From contig JAXHTH010000322.1 of assembly GCA_034211115.1 (NCBI GenBank), forward strand, positions 1 to 32,198: DNA of 32,198 nt. The letters run 5' to 3'. Under the pieces are notes generated by a model, which ran no database searches, was not told the origin of the DNA, and worked only from the letters and a program-made list of their open reading frames with translations. Of this stretch, positions 1 through 7,034 are shown one piece after another. Made by a program: the position numbers and the translations under genes. Each line of letters begins with the position of its first letter. The stretch's first letter is position 1. Source of the DNA: JAXHTH01 sp034211115 (GTDB lineage Bacteria > Planctomycetota > Phycisphaerae > Phycisphaerales > SM1A02).

Positions 1-288
1 CCCGCCCAGAAGACCACCGCGAAGGCTAGCCCGGCGAAGAAGGCCAAGTCCGACAAGCCGAAGAAGCCCAGCGGCCTGGACGCGGCGGCGCAGGTCCTGG
101 CGGAGGCGAAGGAGCCGATGCGCTGCAAGGAAATGGTCGAGACGATGATCGCCAAGGGGCTGTGGTCCTCGAGCGGCAAGACGCCACACGCGACGATCTA
201 CGCCGCGATCATCCGCGAGATCGCCGGCAAGGGCGACCAGTCTCGCTTCAAGAAGACCGACCGCGGTCTGTTCACGATCAACAAGTGA
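1..288 (+). CDS. HARE-HTH winged-helix protein (5' end outside window)
   Basis: The frame is open from base 1 and ends at TGA 286-288, giving 95 visible residues. The first ~24 residues are a lysine/alanine-rich, probably disordered basic tail (AKKAKSDKPKKPSG). From there to the end lies a HARE-HTH type winged helix: LDAAAQVLAEAKEPMRCKEM, then WSSSGKTPHATIYAAIIREI and a closing strand FKKTDRGLFTINK. The FTINK ending and the TPHATIYAAI helix are typical of this family, which occurs in chromatin factors, RNA polymerase delta subunit and restriction proteins and is thought to bind DNA. In planctomycetes such short basic HARE proteins are common next to phage-like genes. The start codon is upstream of the window. 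It probably belongs to the same unit as the next three genes, since the next start is only 8 bases away. The domain call is solid; any role is inference. Confidence 0.8.
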   Translation, partial: PAQKTTAKASPAKKAKSDKPKKPSGLDAAAQVLAEAKEPMRCKEMVETMIAKGLWSSSGKTPHATIYAAIIREIAGKGDQSRFKKTDRGLFTINK

Positions 289-296
289 GGACATCC

Positions 297-476
297 ATGA
301 GTAACGACCATGACATCGAGCTGGTCGAGCCGGCGTTCGCTTGCCCGCATTGCGGCGAGCGGAACATGGACCTCCTCGTGTGGATCGAAGACGACCGCGT
401 CGAATGCCAGACATGCGGCAGGTCCTACGACCCGGCCAACGGCAAAGGAGTCGATCATGAACACAACGACCAGTGA
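297..476 (+). CDS. Small zinc-ribbon protein, 59 aa
   Basis: This 59-residue protein starts at ATG 297, eight bases after the previous stop; the purine run GTGAGG at 285-290 sits at Shine-Dalgarno distance. It carries two CxxC knuckles, CPHCGE and CQTCGR, separated by about 19 residues, the arrangement of a treble-clef or zinc-ribbon fold. Residues between them (LLVWIEDDRVEC) form the expected beta strands. Such mini zinc ribbons are common in phage and phage-like gene sets, where they serve as DNA-binding or transcription-modulating proteins, but no specific family is recognised here. The final 20 bases overlap the start of the next gene, which suggests translational coupling. Confidence 0.7.
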   Translation: MSNDHDIELVEPAFACPHCGERNMDLLVWIEDDRVECQTCGRSYDPANGKGVDHEHNDQ

Positions 477-951
477 GACCGACGCGCTGCGCGCGGTCCT
501 CATCGCCGCCGAGGCACTCCTTGCTGCGCGTGAGAACCAGATGGTCACGAGCGAGGAGTGGGACGCCCTGGAGCACGCCGTCGCCGAGGCAACGCAGCCA
601 CCTGCCCATCAGCGCGAGGAGACGTTCACAGTCAACGAGAGCATCCTCACGCGAGCGGTGACGCCGGCCCCTGGCCGAGGTGATCCGTACCAGCACACCT
701 GTGACCTCGAGGTCTACGAGTCGGTAGCGCACGCCATCGACGAGTTGAGGGGATCGAGTTTCACCTACGAGGAGATTCGCCAGCGCATCGACGCACCGTT
801 CACGCAGGTCGCCGTGGCGATTGCCTTCCTCAAGGAGCGCTGCATCATCGTGCCGGCCCATCGCCGCCGTAGCGTCGCGTCGTCGAGCAGCGTTCACCTC
901 GACGCCATGACCGAGTGGCATGCGCGCCGCGAGAAGCCGGAAGAGGCATGA
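457..951 (+). CDS. Hypothetical protein with predicted C-terminal winged helix
   Basis: The 164-residue product starts at ATG 457, seven bases after a good Shine-Dalgarno (AAAGGAG, 444-450), which decides the start against longer alternatives in the same frame. Residues 1-50 are helical and alanine/glutamate-rich. Residues ~85-145 look like a winged helix: YESVAHAIDELRG, FTYEEIRQRIDAPFTQVAVA and a basic strand pair around PAHRRRSVAS. I do not recognise a named family. The gene overlaps the zinc-ribbon gene by 20 bases and is followed after three bases by the next one, so the four genes from 1 to 1179 look like one transcript. A DNA-binding role is an inference from fold-like pattern and neighbours. 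Confidence 0.65.
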   Translation: MNTTTSETDALRAVLIAAEALLAARENQMVTSEEWDALEHAVAEATQPPAHQREETFTVNESILTRAVTPAPGRGDPYQHTCDLEVYESVAHAIDELRGSSFTYEEIRQRIDAPFTQVAVAIAFLKERCIIVPAHRRRSVASSSSVHLDAMTEWHARREKPEEA

Positions 952-954
952 GCC

Positions 955-1179
955 ATGAACGCACGCGAACTCCAGGACCTGCTCCGCGATCTGCTCGAGG
1001 GACTCATCTTCGCCCGCGACGATGCGGACGACTCGCTCGCTGAGTTGGCGGAGCGCACCAAAGGCATCCGCCAGATCTGCACCTACGATGATGTCGGCAT
1101 CTTGACGACGGACAAGGGCCTGGTCGTCGAATGCGACGACGGCACTGAGCTCCAAGTCACGATCGTCCGTAGCAAGTAG
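955..1179 (+). CDS. Hypothetical protein, 74 aa
   Basis: This small acidic protein starts at ATG 955, three bases after the preceding stop, with a purine-rich stretch GAAGAGG just upstream. Residues 1-40 are a strongly predicted amphipathic helix pair (ARELQDLLRDLLEGLIFARD, then a second helix). Residues 41-74 are beta-rich (YDDVGILTTDKGLVVECDDG, then ELQVTIV), like a small helix-plus-sheet fold. No family recognised. It is the last gene of the upstream small-gene cluster: a hairpin with a T-rich 3' flank follows 25 bases after its stop. Confidence 0.6.
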   Translation: MNARELQDLLRDLLEGLIFARDDADDSLAELAERTKGIRQICTYDDVGILTTDKGLVVECDDGTELQVTIVRSK

Positions 1180-1203
1180 CGTCACGCGCTCGCCCCCTCA
1201 CAC

Positions 1204-1230
1204 GCCTCAGTGTCCACTGAGGCTTTCTCT
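1204..1230 (+). terminator. Predicted intrinsic terminator after the small-gene cluster
   Basis: GCCTCAGTG (1204-1212) and CACTGAGGC (1215-1223) are perfect inverted repeats around a two-base centre, in effect an eight-pair stem with a GTCC tetraloop. The 3' side runs into TTTCTCT. It ends the unit 1-1179. The remaining bases to 1471 hold no convincing gene; a palindrome-like pair CCACATG...GCATGTGG lies around 1419-1460. Confidence 0.6.
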
Positions 1231-1471
1231 CCGGCCTCAGCATCCACGTCAAACGAAACGCGAGCCGCATGATCTCGACGTCGCCTTCGACGCCCTCGAT
1301 GGTGATCTGTTTGATGAACATGCCGGTGCTCCTTTCGAATTGGCAGGCCGCCTCCGCTGGCGGGAGCACAGGACTACCTCCACGGGTGCCCGCATCAAGG
1401 CGATTCCGCCGGAATCTGCCACATGTGGGCGACTTCTCGGCAGATTTCTGCGGCATGTGGCGGAGGGCGGC

Positions 1472-1714
1472 GTGAGTTCTGGTGAGGATGTCAAACAGGG
1501 GCGACTGGACCCGGCGGCGCTGCCGGTCGAGGGCGCGGCGCGCCTGCTCACCGTCGCCGGCGGCGTGCGCGTCGATGCGGAACACATCCGCGCCGACATC
1601 GACGCCGGCGCGCCGACGAACAGCGACGGCAGCATCAACCTCGTGCACTACGCCGCCTGGCTCGTCCAGCAGATGGCACGCGATGCGAAGGGAGGCGCGC
1701 CGCGTGTCGATTGA
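1472..1714 (+). CDS. TerS-like small protein, repeats the TerL N-terminal domain
   Basis: An 80-residue product from GTG 1472, preceded by GGAGG at 1462-1466, overlaps the terminase start by 11 bases. The position directly before a large terminase, small size and coupling fit a small terminase subunit or other DNA-recognition partner. Residues 12-65 align with residues 8-66 of the following terminase: LDP...L...ARLL against IDP...L...ARLL, a GxV/I turn, then YAAWLV against YVGWLV. The two genes therefore share a small, probably helical, DNA-binding-like domain. I see no recognised TerS signature beyond this. An alternative in-frame ATG at 1340 would add a low-complexity arginine-rich leader without a ribosome site and is not preferred. 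Confidence 0.6.
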   Translation: MSSGEDVKQGRLDPAALPVEGAARLLTVAGGVRVDAEHIRADIDAGAPTNSDGSINLVHYAAWLVQQMARDAKGGAPRVD

Positions 1715-4019
1715 CCCCCGGAAGATTGACCCACGCAATCTGCGCCCAAGCGACCTCGCGCGGCTGCTGAACTCGACGCCGCTGGGCGAGGTGATCAACG
1801 AGCGCCAGCTCCGGCGGCATCGGACGCGCGCCGGGCTGCGCATCGCATCGGCGGAGGATTCCAACCGCGTCGATCTGCTGCGCTATGTCGGCTGGCTCGT
1901 GAGCGAGCGTCATCGTCCGGCCCCACCCCCTGACGATGGTCTCACTGGCTACGACGCCCATCGTGAACGTGCCCGAGCGCGGAATGTGGCGCTGTCGCTC
2001 TCGGGCCGGGACATCGGTGAGTTGCCCGAGGTTGCCGATCCCGAACGGCGGGCACGGTGCGAGCGGTCGTTCCGAGTGTTCTGCGAGACCTATTTCCCGC
2101 AGACGTTCAGCTTGCCGTGGTCGGATGATCACCTGAAGGTGATCGCGAAGATCGAGCAGGCGGTGCTGGAGGGCGGCCTCTTCGCAATGGCCATGCCCCG
2201 CGGCAGCGGCAAGACAACGCTCTGCGAGATCGCCTGTCTGTGGGCGATTCTGATCGGCGCACGCGAGTTCGTGGCCTTGATCGGCGCGGATGAGGACCAC
2301 GCGGCAAACATGCTCGACTCGATCAAGGCCGAGCTGGAGAACAACGAGCTGCTTCTGGCCGACTTCCCGGAGGTGGTATTTCCGATCCACTGCCTCGAAG
2401 GCATCCACCAGCGCGCCGGCGGTCAGCTCCACCAGGGCAGCCCCACGCACATCGGCTGGACCGCGAAGGAGATCGTCCTGCCGACGATGCCCGATTCCAA
2501 GGCAAGTGGCGCCATCATCCGCGTCGCGGGCATCACCGGCCGCATCCGGGGCATGAAACATAAGCGCCCGGACGGCCAATCGGTGCGTCCTTCGCTCGTA
2601 CTGATCGACGACCCGCAAACGGACGAATCAGCGCGGTCACCATCGCAGTGCAACACGCGCGAGCGGATCCTCGCCGGCGCGATCCTCGGCCTCGCGGGCC
2701 CGGGCAAGAAGATCGCGGGTCTCATGACGATCACCGTCGTGCGGCCGGACGACATGGCCGATCGGCTGCTCGACCGCGAGAAGCACCCGCAGTGGCAAGG
2801 CCAACGCACGCGGATGGTGTACGAGTTCCCGACGAACGAGGCATTGTGGGCGAAATACGCGGAGATTCGCGCCGAAGGGCTGCGGAATGACGAGGGGATT
2901 GCACAGGCGACGGCGTTTTACCGCGAACACCAAGCTGATATGGATGACGGCGCTGTGATCGCGTGGCCGGCGCGGTTCAACCACGACGAGGTGTCGGCCA
3001 TCCAGCATGCGATGAACCTCAAGCTCCAGGATGAGGCGGCGTTCTGGGCGGAGTACCAGAACGACCCGCCCCCGGAAGAGGATGTCGATGACGACCTGCT
3101 GACCGCAGACCAGATCGCGGCGAAGACCAACGGCATGCGCCGCGGTGAGGTTCCGATCGGCTGCTCCCACCTCACGATGTTCATCGACGTGCAGGAGAAA
3201 TGCCTGTTCTGGCTCGTCGCGGCATGGGGGGACGATTTCACGGGCTATGTGATCCATTACGGCACGGAACCAGACCAGAAAGCGACGTACTTCACGCTGC
3301 GCGATGTGCGCCGCACGCTGGCTGCCGCCTCGCCTCGCGCCGGACTCGAAGGCGCGATCTATGCCGGACTCGAACGGCTGACCGATGCGAAGCTCGGACA
3401 GGAGTGGCGGCGCGACGATGGCGCGATGGTGCGAATCGACCGTTGCCTTATCGATGCGAACTGGGGCGCATCCACGGATGTCGTGTACCAGTTCTGCCGC
3501 CAGTCGAAGTACGCGAACGTCCTTCTACCGGCACACGGGCGGTATGTCGGCGCATCGAGCATCCCGTTCAGCGAGTACAAGCGGAAACGTGGCGATCGCG
3601 TCGGCCTGAACTGGCGCATTCCGAACGTCGCGGGCCGCCGTGCCGTGCGGCATGTGCTCTTTGACACGAACTACTGGAAGTCGTTCATCCACGCGAGGCT
3701 TGCCGTGCCGATGGGCGATCCCGGATGCGTATCACTCTTCGGCCGCACCCCCACCCCCGGAAGCTCGAACCAGCATCGACTCCTCGCCGAGCACCTGACC
3801 GCCGAGTACCGGGTCAAGACCGAGGGCCGTGGCCGCACGGTTGACGAATGGAAGCTGCGGCTTTCCGGGGGCGGTGCGGACAACCACTGGCTCGACTGCA
3901 TTGTCGGCGCGGCGGTCGCGGCGTCGATGCAGGGCGCCGTCCTGTTCGGCACCGATGCCAAGCCACGTTCGAAGCGGCCGCGGGTTCGACTCTCAGAGCT
4001 CCAGAGGGCCAAGCGGTGA
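1704..4019 (+). CDS. Phage terminase large subunit, GpA-like
   Basis: A 771-residue packaging motor: an ATPase drives DNA into a procapsid and a nuclease cuts concatemers. GTG 1704 is chosen because GGAGG (1691-1695) precedes it by eight bases; the frame remains open to 1482 but with arginine-rich nonsense. Residues 8-66 form a TerS-like domain. The ATPase has Walker A MPRGSGKTT (164-172, Lys170) and Walker B LVLIDD (298-303, acidic pair 302-303). The nuclease domain starts near 490 with MFIDVQ (Asp495), continues with CLIDANWG (Asp584) and ends with DNHWLD (Asp726, Asp731), matching the acidic clusters of GpA-type nucleases. All motifs are intact and length is normal, so the protein could be active. 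No portal or capsid genes follow, so this is an isolated packaging module, an inherited remnant or part of a domesticated element. Confidence 0.9.
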   Translation: MSIDPRKIDPRNLRPSDLARLLNSTPLGEVINERQLRRHRTRAGLRIASAEDSNRVDLLRYVGWLVSERHRPAPPPDDGLTGYDAHRERARARNVALSLSGRDIGELPEVADPERRARCERSFRVFCETYFPQTFSLPWSDDHLKVIAKIEQAVLEGGLFAMAMPRGSGKTTLCEIACLWAILIGAREFVALIGADEDHAANMLDSIKAELENNELLLADFPEVVFPIHCLEGIHQRAGGQLHQGSPTHIGWTAKEIVLPTMPDSKASGAIIRVAGITGRIRGMKHKRPDGQSVRPSLVLIDDPQTDESARSPSQCNTRERILAGAILGLAGPGKKIAGLMTITVVRPDDMADRLLDREKHPQWQGQRTRMVYEFPTNEALWAKYAEIRAEGLRNDEGIAQATAFYREHQADMDDGAVIAWPARFNHDEVSAIQHAMNLKLQDEAAFWAEYQNDPPPEEDVDDDLLTADQIAAKTNGMRRGEVPIGCSHLTMFIDVQEKCLFWLVAAWGDDFTGYVIHYGTEPDQKATYFTLRDVRRTLAAASPRAGLEGAIYAGLERLTDAKLGQEWRRDDGAMVRIDRCLIDANWGASTDVVYQFCRQSKYANVLLPAHGRYVGASSIPFSEYKRKRGDRVGLNWRIPNVAGRRAVRHVLFDTNYWKSFIHARLAVPMGDPGCVSLFGRTPTPGSSNQHRLLAEHLTAEYRVKTEGRGRTVDEWKLRLSGGGADNHWLDCIVGAAVAASMQGAVLFGTDAKPRSKRPRVRLSELQRAKR

Positions 4020-4198
4020 AGACAGCCGGGACGCATCATCCGGATCGGGAACAGCGTGGGCTTGAATGCCCACGGTGCGGTTGCCGGCATTTCTGGGTGG
4101 TCTACACCAGACAGGCCTCGCATGGCCGGATCATCCGTCGACGGGAGTGCCGGCATTGCGGGCGGCGGATCACGACCACCGAGCAGGTGCGGCCGTGA
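4016..4198 (+). CDS. NrdR-like zinc-ribbon protein, 60 aa
   Basis: Starts at GTG 4016, overlapping the terminase stop by four bases (GTGA), so translation is probably coupled; CCAGAGGG at 4001-4008 may act as ribosome site. The sequence ECPRCGCRHFWVVYTR ... RRRECRHCGRRITTTE is the zinc-ribbon of transcriptional repressor NrdR: CPxCG, a strand pair, RRRECxxCGxRxTTxE. The ATP-cone domain of real NrdR (about 100 further residues) is absent, so it cannot be the nucleotide-sensing repressor and is better read as a stand-alone DNA-binding zinc ribbon that travels with the terminase. Domain identity is clear; function is not. Confidence 0.75.
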   Translation: MKTAGTHHPDREQRGLECPRCGCRHFWVVYTRQASHGRIIRRRECRHCGRRITTTEQVRP

Positions 4199-4231
4199 GA
4201 CGTGCAGAAACCTCGGGTCGTCAGCCGGGAA

Positions 4232-4314
4232 GGCCAGGGTTTTCACACCACAGAAGGCGGAATCCGCTGGCCTCATTGGATAGATTCCGGTATACTTGTC
4301 TGCAATCAGTGAGG
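4232..4314 (+). promoter_or_regulatory. Candidate promoter/operator of the AbiE pair
   Basis: A -10-like TATACT lies at 4291-4296, about 40 bases before the AbiEi start. Just upstream, GGCCAG (4232-4237) pairs with CTGGCC (4267-4272) around an inner GCGGA/TCCGC dyad. AbiEi antitoxins are known to repress their own promoter by binding inverted repeats, so the dyad may be an operator, or it may be a terminator of the terminase unit. No good -35 box is visible. Confidence 0.35.
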
Positions 4315-4335
4315 TTTTTATCCGATAGCGCCGGC

Positions 4336-4959
4336 ATGATCATGAAGTCGTCCGAGTCCAATCCGACCACCCGAGCCATCGACATCTTCCGGCGTCGCGG
4401 GGGAACGCTCCGCACCAAGGAGGCGATCGAGGCAGGAATCCACCCCCGAACGCTCTATCAACTGCGAGACTCGGGCACGATCGAGCAGATATCGCGCGGC
4501 GTCTACCGCCTCGCCGAGGCCGCGTGGTCCGTCGATCCTGATCTGCTCGCCGTCGCGGCGCGGGTGCCGCGCGCGGTCATATGCCTGACCTCTGCGCTGG
4601 CGGTCCACGAGCTGACGACCCAGATCCCGCATGTGGTCGATGTGGCACTGCCGCCGGGCGGGTGGACCCCGGCCCTCAAGCATCCACCCATTCGCGTCTA
4701 TCGCTTTAACGCGAAGTCCATGCGCGAGGGCGTCGAGTCGCGGAGCGCCGACGGGATCACGATTCGCATCTTCAATGCAGAGAAGACGATCGCCGACTGC
4801 TTCAAGTTCCGCAACAAGATCGGCCTCGACATTGCCCTTGAGGCGCTGCGAAAGTACCGCTCGCGGCGCAAACAGGATCTGCCGGCACTGATGCGTTACG
4901 CGAAGATTGATCGTGTTGATTCGGTGATGAAGCCATATATCGAGGCCACACTTTCGTGA
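4336..4959 (+). CDS. abiEi: AbiEi family type IV antitoxin
   Basis: Product of 207 residues (ATG 4336; a second ATG at 4342 is equally possible, and neither has a strong ribosome site). Residues ~10-60 are the AbiEi N-terminal winged helix: IDIFRRRGGTLRTKEAIEAG, TLYQLRDSGTIEQISRGVYR. The C-terminal region, with ICLTSALAVHELT, VDVALPPGG and the EKTIADCFKFRNKIG helix, matches the antitoxin fold. In the family, AbiEi neutralises the nucleotidyltransferase toxin without stable complex formation and autorepresses the operon. The stop overlaps the toxin start by four bases (GTGA), as in other AbiE operons. Such pairs give phage abortive infection or stabilise mobile elements. Base composition is visibly less GC-rich than the housekeeping genes downstream. 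Confidence 0.9.
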   Translation: MIMKSSESNPTTRAIDIFRRRGGTLRTKEAIEAGIHPRTLYQLRDSGTIEQISRGVYRLAEAAWSVDPDLLAVAARVPRAVICLTSALAVHELTTQIPHVVDVALPPGGWTPALKHPPIRVYRFNAKSMREGVESRSADGITIRIFNAEKTIADCFKFRNKIGLDIALEALRKYRSRRKQDLPALMRYAKIDRVDSVMKPYIEATLS

Positions 4960-5957
4960 AGCCGCCTCCTCGGAACATCGCTGCGTCTGTCCACCAGCGC
5001 CTCAAGAATGCCGCCGCGCAATCGGGAGAGCGGTTCAATGACCTGCTCCAGCATTATGCCCTTGAGCGGTTTCTGTGTCGGCTGGCGGCTTCTCCCTATC
5101 GGGATCGTTTCGTGCTCAAAGGCGCGCTCATGCTTCGTGTGTGGGAGGTTTCCTCGATCCGACCGACGCGAGACATCGACCTGCTCGGACGCACGGCTAA
5201 CGAGTTCGAGCGCATCGCGGCTCTGGTCCGCGACATCTGCAACGCGCCGGTCGATGCGGATGGGCTGACATTCGACGCTGGATCGGTCGTTGTCGCGCGA
5301 ATCGCGGAAGAGGCCGAGTACGATGGCGTGCGCGCCACCTTCAACGGCCGCCTGGGCAATGCACGGATTGCCATGCAGGTCGACATCGGCTTCGGCGATC
5401 GCGTGACGCCTGAGCCCGTCGAGATCGAGTACCCATCGGTGCTCGGAATGCCTCGGGCGAAGATCATTGGCTACACGCCAGAGACGACCATCGCAGAGAA
5501 GCTGCATGTGATGCTCCAGCGTGGCACGTTCAACAGCCGCATGAAGGACTTCTTCGACATCTGGGCCATCTCCCAGGCACGCTCGTTCGATGGCAGACTG
5601 CTCTCGCTCGCGGTTCGCGCGACGTGCGAGCGGCGTGAACCCGCGAGCCGCGGAGCCATACTGAGCGGCGAGTCGGTAGGAAGGTCAAGGACACTGTCGC
5701 CGGATTCCGAGACTTTCTGCACGGCCGAAGATGTGCCCGATTTGGCGTTCCGGACCGTCCGCACGAGACCTCGTGCGAGAATGCTGGCGATCTCGGCGCG
5801 GCGTTCAGCGACGGTCATGGTTTCAGGGTTGCGAGTCGAATCCACAGCGCGCTCCGGCATCGAGAAACGAGGTAGCGGCGTGCGCCATGCACGCGGCCAC
5901 CTTGAGTCTCCTATGCCATGCGGACAACCGATGCGCGCTTTCTTCACCAAATGGTGA
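4956..5957 (+). CDS. abiEii: AbiEii nucleotidyltransferase toxin, C-terminus frame-disrupted
   Basis: Starts at GTG 4956, coupled to the antitoxin by a GTGA overlap. The nucleotidyltransferase core is intact: FVLKGALML (Lys55, Gly56), RPTRDIDLLG (Asp73, Asp75), then TTIAEKLHVM (Lys182) and SRMKDFFDIW (Lys197, Asp198, Asp201). AbiEii enzymes transfer nucleotides, blocking growth until neutralised. Homology stops at about residue 227 (CERRE, base 5639). Family-like C-terminal sequence continues in other frames: GVNPRAAEPY in 5632-5661, then VKDTVAGFRDFL in 5684-5719, resembling the usual K..QW..F segment. The remaining ~105 residues of this frame look random. At least two small indels therefore separate it from an intact gene, so it is either decaying, carries assembly errors, or is a toxin truncated after its active site. 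Confidence 0.8.
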   Translation: MKPPPRNIAASVHQRLKNAAAQSGERFNDLLQHYALERFLCRLAASPYRDRFVLKGALMLRVWEVSSIRPTRDIDLLGRTANEFERIAALVRDICNAPVDADGLTFDAGSVVVARIAEEAEYDGVRATFNGRLGNARIAMQVDIGFGDRVTPEPVEIEYPSVLGMPRAKIIGYTPETTIAEKLHVMLQRGTFNSRMKDFFDIWAISQARSFDGRLLSLAVRATCERREPASRGAILSGESVGRSRTLSPDSETFCTAEDVPDLAFRTVRTRPRARMLAISARRSATVMVSGLRVESTARSGIEKRGSGVRHARGHLESPMPCGQPMRAFFTKW

Positions 5958-6082
5958 CGGCGCTGGATGAGCGTTTGGAGCGCATCGCGTTCGCCGCCCT
6001 CCCGGCGGCCGTCGCCCGCCGGAGATCGCCGGAATCAGCGGCCTATCAGGCGTCAAACCGTCTTGGTGGTCCCGGTGCGTAA
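5918..6082 (+). CDS. Possible small hypothetical protein, 54 aa
   Basis: An open frame from ATG 5918 to TAA 6080-6082 with a plausible helical stretch (RFLHQMVTALDERLERIAFA) and a basic second half. It overlaps the nonsense tail of the AbiEii frame in another phase. No family recognised and no ribosome site seen. It may be a decayed gene end in the junk between the toxin and the next gene; kept because the helix pattern looks coding. The rest of the stretch 5640-6149 holds only the toxin's broken end. Confidence 0.25.
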   Translation: MRTTDARFLHQMVTALDERLERIAFAALPAAVARRRSPESAAYQASNRLGGPGA

Positions 6083-6149
6083 TGACCACAAATGCTGAGA
6101 GGCGTAGGTCAGATCTTGACCCTCGCGAGAGCGGCGGCGAGAGTATCCG

Positions 6150-6155
6150 TAGAAT
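6150..6155 (+). promoter_or_regulatory. TAGAAT -10-like box, leaderless position
   Basis: TAGAAT ends six bases before the ATG at 6162, so a normal initiation distance would place the transcript start on the start codon. No Shine-Dalgarno lies between. No clear -35. Confidence 0.4.
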
Positions 6156-6161
6156 CATCCG

Positions 6162-7034
6162 ATGTGTGCCGACGAAGGAAAGCCGCGGCCGGGGAGAGAA
6201 CCACGATGGCTGTACCGCTATCTGCGGATGCCAGCGGAGGGTCAGGAACCGCACGAGGAGAACCTCAAGCGGTTGTTGATTCACGATGAGATTCACTTCT
6301 CGTCGCCTCTGAACTTCAACGATCCATTTGACTCGACATGCCTCTTCCGAATGAAGGGGAGTACTCCTGAAGATTGGGAGCGTTACTTGCGCATGAATGG
6401 GGAGGAGGGCACGGACGACGAGATACGCTCCCAGGCGCGAGAACTGGCTCGAGGCGCCGCCACCGGGTGGGGAGCAGCCAGAGACCGTCTGCATGGCGTG
6501 ATGCTGGCAGGTCTCGAAGAGGTCCGAGTGATTTGTCTCAGTGAACGCTGGGACTCAATGTTGATGTGGGCGCACTATGCCGATGGTCACCGAGGGCTTT
6601 GCCTTCAATTCGACCGCGCGACACTCTCCGATCGGTGGTGGTGCGCCAAGGTCCGCTATAGGCGTGACTACCCTTCCCTGCGTGAATTCCTCGATACAAG
6701 TCCTGGGGGACCTGCCACCGCGGAGTTCCTTTTGTTGAACAAGGCCACACAGTGGAGGTACGAGAGGGAGTGGCGAGCGATCGCGTTTACCTTCGCTGGG
6801 AAGACGAATCCAGTAGCGCTTCCGGATGGTGCTTTGCGCGGCGTCTTGTTCGGGAGCCTGATGTCCGAGAATGACAAATCGCGGTTGCTTCGATGGATCG
6901 GGCAAAGACAGCGCACCCTCCCGCTGCAAGTGCTCAGCGCGCGAAGGCACACAGAGGAGTATCGACTAATCCGAAGCAAGTACGTACCAATTGTCCGCGC
7001 CGAGGGCGATGAGGTGCAGAGCCCAGCGTGGTGA
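6162..7034 (+). CDS. DUF2971 family protein
   Basis: A 290-residue protein with all the recognisable blocks of DUF2971: LYRYL near 17-21, HFSSPLNFNDPFD at 45-57, VICLSERWDSMLMWAHYADG at 123-142 continuing HRGLCLQFD, and WRYEREWRAIAF in the C-terminal third. The family has no established biochemical activity; it is scattered between genomes, often beside restriction, Abi or other defence genes, and is suspected to be part of anti-phage systems. Here it follows the AbiE pair on the same strand and is the last gene of the accessory segment. ATG 6162 is used because the conserved LYRYL motif begins only 17 residues in; a -10-like TAGAAT sits six bases before it. GC content is lower than in the housekeeping genes downstream. 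Confidence 0.8.
   Translation: MCADEGKPRPGREPRWLYRYLRMPAEGQEPHEENLKRLLIHDEIHFSSPLNFNDPFDSTCLFRMKGSTPEDWERYLRMNGEEGTDDEIRSQARELARGAATGWGAARDRLHGVMLAGLEEVRVICLSERWDSMLMWAHYADGHRGLCLQFDRATLSDRWWCAKVRYRRDYPSLREFLDTSPGGPATAEFLLLNKATQWRYEREWRAIAFTFAGKTNPVALPDGALRGVLFGSLMSENDKSRLLRWIGQRQRTLPLQVLSARRHTEEYRLIRSKYVPIVRAEGDEVQSPAW

Noticed and set aside
5815..5850. tRNA T-arm-like sequence GGGTTGCGAGTCGAATCC, possible attachment site
   Set aside because: The loop has eight bases and lacks TTCNANY, and no matching acceptor or anticodon arms exist; it does not copy the tRNA-fMet 3' end.
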